This document shows positions 14,005-19,338 of a stretch of 19,338 nt of DNA, piece by piece. The DNA is from an uncultured Porphyromonadaceae bacterium. Lineage in GTDB: Bacteria; Bacteroidota; Bacteroidia; Bacteroidales; Muribaculaceae. The translations under genes were made by a program, and so were the position numbers. Position 1 is the first letter of the stretch; each line of letters begins with the position of its first letter. Under the pieces are notes generated by a model. That model did not search any database and had not been told where the DNA came from. It worked only from the letters and a program-made list of their open reading frames with translations. Location: contig CAMWRO010000023.1 of assembly GCA_947176615.1 (NCBI GenBank), positions 1 to 19,338 on the forward strand. The letters run 5' to 3'.

Positions 14005-15984
14005 TTAATTGTTGAAATCTACCGAGACACCCATCTGGAAACGCCGCGGGTTGATGGGGTAGTGGGGCATCGAGAAATAGTTGTTGTCACCGATTATGCC
14101 TTGGTTGACATGGGAGAACAGTACATAGAATCTCGCCTTGGAGAGTTTCATGTTGATATAGGCGTTCATCAGCGGGTAGTTTCCACACTTGATTTCGTTC
14201 TGATTGTAAAAAGTCATCGTGGCGGGCTGGTAACCGGGGGCCATATACTTGGTGTAGTAGTCGCAGTCGATGCCAAACTGCACGTCAAGCACCCTCGCGA
14301 CCTTGAACAGGAGGAAAAGGTTGGAATAAACGGTGAATTTGGGCAGCGGGATGACACTCTCGGCTGTCGATGTCTGAAGAATCAGCCGGTTGTTCCAGTT
14401 GAGGATTCCGGCCTTGAAGTTCTGTTCAAGTGACGCGCTGAATATCTGCACGTTGCTGCCATATTGTGTCGGGAGAGCCTTTTCGTTGAAATAGATGTAG
14501 TTCTGAATGTTTTCGATGCCCACGTTGACACGGCTGCGGGTGTGGGGGATGTTCAGCACACCGCCCACGCGGAAACTGCGGGTTTTCCCGAAGTCGTTTT
14601 TCCAGATGAAATGATTGGACACATAGTTGTTGAGCAGATAGGCCGGAGTCTCGTTTTTGAATCTTCCATAGGCCATTATTGTCACTGTGTCGCCAAAGAG
14701 TCGGAACCGTGTCGAGACGTTTCCGTCGACATCTATCTCTCCGGCAGCCGGGCCGATGATTCCGAATCGGGCCGTCGCCTCGTAGTTGAGCAGTGTGCCC
14801 TGATGTTTGGTCAGCTGTCCGCCCACCCACAGGAGGTTTTGTGTCACATGTGGTGTCACTGTGCTGCTGTAGGGATAGGGGGTCAGACCTTCGGGCCGGT
14901 CAGGACCGCTCGTCGGTATGGTGTCGGGCTGGAGGGTGTATTTTCTTATTTCATGAGTGGCGAATGCCGAGAGACCGGCCTTGGCATACTTGTTGAATCC
15001 TTCAAGCAGCGATATGCCAAAGGTGTTTTTAAGCGACCAATAGGATGTGCGGTCGTCGGTGCCGTTCAACGACAGATAGCGGTTTTCCCAGAAGTCGGCA
15101 TCCTCGGTTGTGTTGGTATTGAGGAAATGGTGACGGCCATTCCTGTATTCGAGTGTCCAGATAAAGCTCGATACCGGGATATATTCCCGCGCGACGACCG
15201 AGTCGGTAAATACCGAGTCGTGAGTCTCGTGCCAGTAGCCGACTTTGTAACGGTTGTTGAGAAACAGTTCTCCGCCCACTACGCGGCTGTGTGCGGCAGT
15301 CAGGCGTGTGGGGATAGTCTTGGCATCGATTTTTGACACGCCGCCTTGCAGCTCGGCCGGGTCGGTTATGTAAAGGTCGTCGGTGATACCGCCGTTTTCT
15401 TTGTTAAGGATGTTCCAGTGGTTGTAGAACATCTGCATTTCATACCGGTCGCCGATGTAAGAGCCTGACAGACCCCACACGAGTCCTTTGGCGGCCTGAT
15501 AGTTGTAACTGCCTTTGGAATAGAGGTAATCAAGGTTGGCTCCTATCTGCAGCCGCTTGTTGGCGTTGCCTGAAAATATCATTTTCAGCCGCTCCTGTGA
15601 GTTTTCTTTTCCGCCGCCGGTGTTGTAGCTCAGCAGGGTCATCGGGATGCGGGTGTTGTAAAACTTGTGGTTGTCGATTGAAGGGAGCCATGCCCTCAGT
15701 CCGTCGCGGAAGAAAAATTCCCCCACAGGCTTGCGATCCATGAAAATCATGTTTTCGCCTGCCGCGCCGAGGTTGCCGGTGGTTGCGTAGGCCGGAGAGA
15801 CCTGCGCCGGGATTGACAACTGGTAGTAATTGTATAATAAAGTGTCGATGGTGGCCGGTTCGCGTATCCCGAGAGGGGGCAGGACCTTCCAAGCATAGGA
15901 GGGCGCGACTACCGGGCCCTTGGCACATACCATCAGGGCCGTCAACGCTGTTATGACGGTGATGAAAATTCTGATTCGCTTCAT
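14005..15984 (-). CDS. Porin_10-like putative outer-membrane porin
   Basis: The 659-residue protein has a signal peptide (about 1-21, ending LMVCAKG) and then long stretches of alternating aromatic and polar residues typical of transmembrane beta strands, such as RLQIGANLDYLYSKGSYNY and RFYVLFSHVNQGIIG. It ends with PINPRRFQMGVSVDFNN, consistent with a terminal beta strand. Length and pattern fit the Bacteroidetes putative porin family (Porin_10-like), found in the outer membrane. The substrate is unknown. The solute-binding protein gene begins 6 nt downstream. A TACCTTTG -7 box ends 8 nt before the ATG, so the mRNA should be leaderless or nearly so. Confidence 0.85.
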   Translation of the reverse strand: MKRIRIFITVITALTALMVCAKGPVVAPSYAWKVLPPLGIREPATIDTLLYNYYQLSIPAQVSPAYATTGNLGAAGENMIFMDRKPVGEFFFRDGLRAWLPSIDNHKFYNTRIPMTLLSYNTGGGKENSQERLKMIFSGNANKRLQIGANLDYLYSKGSYNYQAAKGLVWGLSGSYIGDRYEMQMFYNHWNILNKENGGITDDLYITDPAELQGGVSKIDAKTIPTRLTAAHSRVVGGELFLNNRYKVGYWHETHDSVFTDSVVAREYIPVSSFIWTLEYRNGRHHFLNTNTTEDADFWENRYLSLNGTDDRTSYWSLKNTFGISLLEGFNKYAKAGLSAFATHEIRKYTLQPDTIPTSGPDRPEGLTPYPYSSTVTPHVTQNLLWVGGQLTKHQGTLLNYEATARFGIIGPAAGEIDVDGNVSTRFRLFGDTVTIMAYGRFKNETPAYLLNNYVSNHFIWKNDFGKTRSFRVGGVLNIPHTRSRVNVGIENIQNYIYFNEKALPTQYGSNVQIFSASLEQNFKAGILNWNNRLILQTSTAESVIPLPKFTVYSNLFLLFKVARVLDVQFGIDCDYYTKYMAPGYQPATMTFYNQNEIKCGNYPLMNAYINMKLSKARFYVLFSHVNQGIIGDNNYFSMPHYPINPRRFQMGVSVDFNN

Positions 15985-15992
15985 TTCAACTG

Positions 15993-16000
15993 CAAAGGTA
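15993..16000 (-). promoter_or_regulatory. -7 box of the porin operon, near-leaderless
   Basis: The minus strand reads TACCTTTG, an exact consensus match, followed by only 8 nt before the ATG at 15984. The predicted transcription start is within a few bases of the start codon. A TTTG lies upstream at 16029-16026 but with a spacer of 25 nt, longer than the usual 19-20. Confidence 0.65.
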
Positions 16001-16054
16001 GCAGATTACAATAAATAATGAAAGCCAAATCACGGTTAAATTTTGTTTGCAGGG

Positions 16055-16330
16055 TTAAAATAAATCAGAATGAGTCCCGGTCCTGACAAGCGAAATGATT
16101 TTTAGAGTTTCTTGACGTTTGTAGATTAAAAGCCAATCCGGAGAGATGTGACATTCACGATAACCTGCGTAATTCCCACTTAGAGAATGGTCATGATTTT
16201 TAAGCGGGAGATTTTCGCCTTTGGTCAATGTCTCGATTACTTCATTTAATTTGGATTCGTCTAAGTTTCGTTTTCTTGCCAATTTTAAGTCCTTTAAAAA
16301 TCAGCGGGTAACTTCAATCTTGAATATCAT
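16055..16330 (-). pseudogene. yafQ: YafQ-type toxin gene interrupted by an in-frame TGA at codon 10
   Basis: YafQ toxins are ribosome-dependent mRNA interferases of the RelE superfamily. From an ATG at 16330 the frame reads MIFKIEVTR, then TGA (16303-16301), then FLKDLKLARKRN and onward to SDLF at 16055. That is 91 codons, almost exactly the length of E. coli YafQ (92). All catalytic-type residues lie after the stop and are intact: NHDHSLSG, YRECHISPDWLLIY (His, Asp, Trp) and VRTGTHSDLF (Arg, His, Phe). Without readthrough, translation could restart at a TTG at 16282, giving 75 residues that lack the first beta strand. The normal ATG overlaps the antitoxin gene by 17 nt, as in working pairs. 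A substitution or sequencing error is possible; an indel is not the cause, since the frame is the same on both sides. Confidence 0.8.
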
Positions 16331-16538
16331 CTGATACCAATTTTAAATAGTCGCTGAAACTTTCACAGACTATCGTATCGTGACATTCTACTTCGTTCAT
16401 GGCTTTCAACGTTGTCTCGTTAGGGGTATAGGTGTTCTCACGCTCAGTTACCGAAACAACACCTCGAAACATGCCTATGGCATGTTTGATTTCGGAGAGC
16501 ATGGAATTGTCGTTGATTGATACAATTAACTGGGTCAT
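16314..16538 (-). CDS. RelB/DinJ-like antitoxin of a type II toxin-antitoxin pair
   Basis: This 74-residue protein starts MTQLIVSINDNSMLSEIKHA, resembling Bacteroidetes antitoxins paired with YafQ/RelE toxins. The first part would form the DNA-binding and dimer region, and the acidic C-terminus (SFSDYLKLVSDDIQD) would wrap the toxin. It is the upstream gene of the pair, overlaps the toxin start by 17 nt, and follows an exact promoter with an inverted repeat over the -7 box. The DNA is clearly more AT-rich than the flanking cls and porin genes, consistent with acquisition as a cassette. The antitoxin frame itself is intact. Confidence 0.7.
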   Translation of the reverse strand: MTQLIVSINDNSMLSEIKHAIGMFRGVVSVTERENTYTPNETTLKAMNEVECHDTIVCESFSDYLKLVSDDIQD

Positions 16539-16554
16539 GGAAAACGTTTCTTAT

Positions 16555-16572
16555 GTAACAAAGCAAAGTTAC
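16555..16572. promoter_or_regulatory. Candidate operator for antitoxin autoregulation
   Basis: GTAAC (16555-16559) and GTTAC (16568-16572) form a 5-bp inverted repeat spaced by 8 nt that covers the -7 box of the toxin-antitoxin promoter. RelB-type antitoxins usually repress their own promoter through such sites. The assignment rests on position and symmetry only. Confidence 0.4.
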
Positions 16573-16594
16573 GCAAAGTCTTTTTATTAAGCAA
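16564..16594 (-). promoter_or_regulatory. Promoter of the toxin-antitoxin operon
   Basis: On the minus strand TTG (16594-16592), a 20-nt spacer and TAACTTTG (16571-16564) match the Bacteroidetes consensus exactly. The start would be near 16557, giving a leader of about 20 nt before the ATG at 16538. Confidence 0.7.
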
Positions 16595-16607
16595 CACCAT
16601 TTTAAGG

Positions 16608-18041
16608 TTACAGCAGCGGGCTGAGGAGGCGGGTGACCGATTCCTTGATTTTCTGACTGTGAGGGCGGTGCCGCCATTGCGGTGCCCTGACACGGGTGGA
16701 ATCCCGCATGTCGAGGTGGAACTGTCGGGTAAGCGCGCGGTTTTCTTCGGGGGAATAAAACAGGATGTTTTCTTCAAAATTGTGGTCAAAACTGCGGAAG
16801 TCAAAATTGGACGAGCCGGTCATTGAGAAGTCGTCATCGACAACAAGCACCTTGCAATGCAGCATCCCGCCCTCATAGAGATATATCTTGATTCCGGCCA
16901 TCAGGCATGCCTCGATATAGCTCATCGAGGCATAGGTCAGGATGGCCGAGTCGCTGTGGCGCGGCATCATGACGCGCACGTCGACACCGCTCAAGGCTGC
17001 TGCCTGAAGGGCCTTGAGCAGTCCGTCGGTCGGTAGGAAATAGGGGGTCTGCAGCAATATCCTGCGTCGTGCCGAGGCTATCGCTTTCAGATAGACCATC
17101 GACATGTTGCTCCACCGTCCGGTGGGACCGCTTGCCACAAACTGTATCATGCTTGACGGAGTTGCGCTGTCGGCCACGCTGTCGACAGGGTCGGTGAGCA
17201 AAGGCTGGCCCATAAAGCTCCAGTCGATGGCAAAATTGTACTGCAACCCGGCGACGGCAGGGCCTGTAACGCGCACCGCGGTGTCGCGCCACCGTTCAAA
17301 CTTCTTGCCGCCGTCGATATAGCGCGTTGCGACGTTCATCCCACCGATATAACCCGTCTTGCCGTCGATAATCACAACCTTGCGGTGGTTGCGCCAGTTG
17401 ACGCGGGTGGCCCAGCGGGGAAAATTGATGCGGAAAAACGAATGAACCTCTATCCCGGCTTTGATCATGCGGTCAAAGTAGGCCCGGTCTGTGTCAAACG
17501 ACCCCACATAGTCGTAGATCAGCCTCACTTTGACACCTGCCTTGGCCCGCTCGACGAGGATGTCGCTCAGCTGCTGTCCCAAGGCGTCGTCACTTATAAT
17601 ATAATATTGTATATTGATGTAGCTGACGGCCTGACGAAGGTCGGCAAACAGGGCGTCAAACATCGGCTGTCCCCGATGGAAGATTTCGACACTGTTGCCG
17701 GTGTAAAAATGAGAGCCTACGAGGGAGTCAATCAGCTTGACAAGCCTCGTGTTTTCGGGCGAAAGGCGCGTCAGGTTACCTCGGGAAGGCTCGTTGCTTT
17801 CGGCCATGACGAGGCGGCGGCGTTTGCGGCGTGACAGCATCCGGGTGTTACGGAGACTCTGCCCGACGAAAAGGTACAGCAGTATCCCCCCTGCCGGAAA
17901 CAATATCAGAACCGTTATCCAAGAAAGGGCCTTGACCGGGTTGCGGTTTTGTCTCACTACGGCGACCACGGCGGCAATAACGACAAGAATGTATGCCGCA
18001 ATTCCTGTCCATAACAATATTGTCAACAGATGATGGCCCAT
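16608..18041 (-). CDS. cls: Cardiolipin synthase (phospholipase D superfamily)
   Basis: The enzyme joins two phosphatidylglycerol molecules into cardiolipin and glycerol at the inner membrane. The protein has 477 residues, in the range of bacterial ClsA-type enzymes. Two N-terminal membrane helices (about 5-29 and 38-60) are followed by two PLD domains. Each has a complete HKD motif: NHRKVVIIDG (His219, Lys221, Asp226) with GGMN after it, and LHCKVLVVDD (His395, Lys397, Asp402) with TGSSNFD after it. The start at 18041 places MGHHLLTILLW directly before the first helix. It is divergent from the transglutaminase-like gene and followed after 69 nt by the toxin-antitoxin operon, which has its own promoter. 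Confidence 0.95.
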   Translation of the reverse strand: MGHHLLTILLWTGIAAYILVVIAAVVAVVRQNRNPVKALSWITVLILFPAGGILLYLFVGQSLRNTRMLSRRKRRRLVMAESNEPSRGNLTRLSPENTRLVKLIDSLVGSHFYTGNSVEIFHRGQPMFDALFADLRQAVSYINIQYYIISDDALGQQLSDILVERAKAGVKVRLIYDYVGSFDTDRAYFDRMIKAGIEVHSFFRINFPRWATRVNWRNHRKVVIIDGKTGYIGGMNVATRYIDGGKKFERWRDTAVRVTGPAVAGLQYNFAIDWSFMGQPLLTDPVDSVADSATPSSMIQFVASGPTGRWSNMSMVYLKAIASARRRILLQTPYFLPTDGLLKALQAAALSGVDVRVMMPRHSDSAILTYASMSYIEACLMAGIKIYLYEGGMLHCKVLVVDDDFSMTGSSNFDFRSFDHNFEENILFYSPEENRALTRQFHLDMRDSTRVRAPQWRHRPHSQKIKESVTRLLSPLL

Positions 18042-18058
18042 AAGCGATAATTGATAAA

Positions 18059-18073
18059 TGAAATATCATTTCA
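18059..18073. repeat. Short palindrome upstream of cls
   Basis: TGAAAT (18059-18064) and ATTTCA (18068-18073) are inverted repeats spaced by 3 nt, 18 nt upstream of the cls start in the divergent promoter region. It could be an operator. No TAnnTTTG box was found for cls nearby. Confidence 0.3.
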
Positions 18074-18159
18074 CATTAGATAACACAGATGCATGCTGTT
18101 CAGTTCTCAACGATTCAACACGAAACCTCATATTTTCACATAATAATCTCGTTTTTATC

Positions 18160-18190
18160 TTGACATTGTGTCGCTGATGAGTTATCTTTG
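18160..18190 (+). promoter_or_regulatory. Promoter of the transglutaminase-like gene
   Basis: TTG (18160-18162), a 20-nt spacer and TATCTTTG (18183-18190) match the consensus. Transcription would begin near 18197, leaving a leader of about 17 nt that is rich in A and C and has no G (18192-18213), typical of Bacteroidetes. Confidence 0.75.
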
Positions 18191-18213
18191 CATCAACCAA
18201 TCACAACAACACA

Positions 18214-19206
18214 ATGAAACGCTTTATCTACACACTCATTCTCGCATTATTCGCAATGGTCGCCCTTGCCGATAATCCCCTCCCTTATTCCAACGATGTT
18301 CCGGGACCGGTGCTGACCGATTCGGCCGCAGCGGCACGTCTTATGTCTTGGAATCAGACCGCGACCACCAAGGCCGCCCACGACTGGGCCGCTATTGCCG
18401 CCCCGATAGTGAGCGGATGCCGCACCAACATGGAGAAGGCGCGCGCAATCTACCGCTGGCTGTGTGACAACATCACATACGATCATACCTATACCATATA
18501 TGATGCGGCTACCTGCTATGAACGCCGCACGGGAGTGTGCAATGCCTACTCTCTGCTGTTTTGCGAGCTTGCCCGTGCTGTCGGCATCAAGGCTTACAGG
18601 GTTGTCGGGGATGCCAAGACGAGTCTCGAAGACCCCTCGGCAACCGGATTGCACGCATGGGTAAAAGTGGTGCTGGACGAGGCGGGGAAATTTACAATTC
18701 TCGCCGATCCCACATGGGGCGCGGGGCATCAGGCCGATACATGGTTCAACGTGGACCCTTCATGGATGCTGTTCACTCATCTGCCTGAAAATCCGGCCGA
18801 CCAGCTTGTGCCCGACAAGCTCGACAAAGCGACTTTTCTGACGCTGCCCTATATATTTGCCGGAATCAAGATACTCGGCATCAAGGGTAAGCCTTACCTT
18901 GAAAGCTATCGCAACGGCCGGCACATCTACATTCCGTCATTCAGCAATTCGGCATTGCGTAACGATGAAAAATACACCATGCCGCAGACAGGCACTCTCT
19001 GTGTCGGAAAAACCTACAATTTTGTCGTCACCGGCAGCCGCGAGCCGGGGTGCTGGGGAGCCGGCGCACAAACCAATGTCGTGCGCCGCAACCGGACATG
19101 GACTCTGTCAGTGCGCCCCACTGAAGCCGGCAACCTTTACCTTAATCTCGGAGACAGCTGGATTGTGACCTACAAGGTCGAAAAAATGTCGGTAGGCGGC
19201 AATTGA
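18214..19206 (+). CDS. Secreted transglutaminase-like (papain-fold) protein
   Basis: The 330-residue protein has a clear signal peptide (about 1-19, ending VALA). The transglutaminase-like core at about 70-175 carries the expected triad: Cys109 in RRTGVCNAYS, His147 in GLHAWVKV and Asp165 in ILADPTWG. Such bacterial domains act as cysteine proteases, amidases or transglutaminases, and the substrate here is not known. The remaining 150 residues look like a beta-rich C-terminal domain (GTLCVGKTYNFVVTGSRE) that may bind peptide or glycan. Location is periplasmic or outside the cell. The promoter is well formed. A lipoprotein gene with its own promoter follows after 43 nt. Confidence 0.88.
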   Translation: MKRFIYTLILALFAMVALADNPLPYSNDVPGPVLTDSAAAARLMSWNQTATTKAAHDWAAIAAPIVSGCRTNMEKARAIYRWLCDNITYDHTYTIYDAATCYERRTGVCNAYSLLFCELARAVGIKAYRVVGDAKTSLEDPSATGLHAWVKVVLDEAGKFTILADPTWGAGHQADTWFNVDPSWMLFTHLPENPADQLVPDKLDKATFLTLPYIFAGIKILGIKGKPYLESYRNGRHIYIPSFSNSALRNDEKYTMPQTGTLCVGKTYNFVVTGSREPGCWGAGAQTNVVRRNRTWTLSVRPTEAGNLYLNLGDSWIVTYKVEKMSVGGN

Positions 19207-19212
19207 TTTTAT

Positions 19213-19244
19213 TTTGGTACTTTCCACGAGAATTGCTACCTTTG
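19213..19244 (+). promoter_or_regulatory. Promoter of the right-edge lipoprotein, near-leaderless
   Basis: TTTG (19213-19216), a 20-nt spacer and TACCTTTG (19237-19244) match the consensus at both boxes. The ATG is at 19250, only 5 nt after the -7 box, so transcription should begin at or next to the start codon. Confidence 0.75.
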
Positions 19245-19249
19245 CTTTC

Positions 19250-19338
19250 ATGAAGCATCAGTTGATATTCCCTGTTATTGCGGACTCGTTGCTGTCATTG
19301 GCATCATGCAGCCATCTTTCGCCCGAGGCCAAGAAGAT
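19250..19338 (+). CDS. N-terminus of a putative lipoprotein (truncated by the right edge)
   Basis: The frame from ATG 19250 is open to the edge (29 codons). It begins MKHQLIFPVIADSLLSLASC, a short basic start, a hydrophobic segment and a lipobox-like LASC with Cys20, followed by SHLSPEAKK. This is a type II signal peptide pattern, though the internal Ala-Asp in the hydrophobic part is unusual. The function cannot be judged from this fragment. The promoter directly upstream supports the start. Confidence 0.65.
   Translation, partial: MKHQLIFPVIADSLLSLASCSHLSPEAKK

Noticed and set aside
14464..15336. 290-codon open frame on the plus strand
   Set aside because: It lies within the porin gene on the opposite strand and shows no signal peptide or family motif.

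Overview
The window looks like a chromosomal segment of a Bacteroidales bacterium, most plausibly a Muribaculaceae (S24-7) relative. The evidence is moderately high GC with AT-rich intergenic DNA, repeated matches to the Bacteroidetes promoter (TTG, 19-20 nt, TAnnTTTG), little Shine-Dalgarno sequence, and typical families: a choice-of-anchor/fibronectin surface protein, a Porin_10-like outer-membrane protein, a BT_3928-like DoxX/MauE protein and a DUF1599 protein. No phage, integrase, IS element, CRISPR, rRNA or tRNA was seen.

Layout: 1-4220 (-) is most of a very large secreted multidomain surface protein whose C-terminus lies beyond the left edge. Divergent from it is a + strand group (4404-7631): a DUF308/HdeD-like membrane protein, dGTPase (dgt), and a TPM-domain membrane protein with zinc ribbons starting 1 nt after dgt. 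A perfect 22-bp hairpin (7639-7691) separates this group from a tightly packed - strand operon running from 12465 down to 7714: DUF1599 protein, DoxX/MauE-like membrane protein, glucuronate isomerase (uxaC) and a hexuronate-type MFS transporter. The first two pairs overlap by 17 and 4 nt. Uptake plus isomerisation of hexuronates is therefore encoded in one transcription unit with two poorly understood genes.

Between 12466 and 13197 there is no ordinary gene. It holds a well-formed + strand promoter, an approximately 168-nt candidate structured RNA ending in a T run, an 83-nt stretch with no G on the + strand, two doubtful stop/start-overlapping micro-ORFs and a hairpin. This is the least explained part of the window.

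From 15984 down to 13198 (-) a Porin_10-like outer-membrane barrel is followed after 6 nt by a membrane-anchored periplasmic solute-binding protein. Upstream lies a RelB-type antitoxin/YafQ-type toxin pair (16055-16538, -). The toxin frame keeps its catalytic residues and normal length but has an in-frame TGA at codon 10. Cardiolipin synthase (16608-18041, -) follows, then a divergent secreted transglutaminase-like protein (18214-19206, +) and the first 29 codons of a lipoprotein (19250 to the right edge) whose promoter predicts a leaderless or nearly leaderless mRNA.
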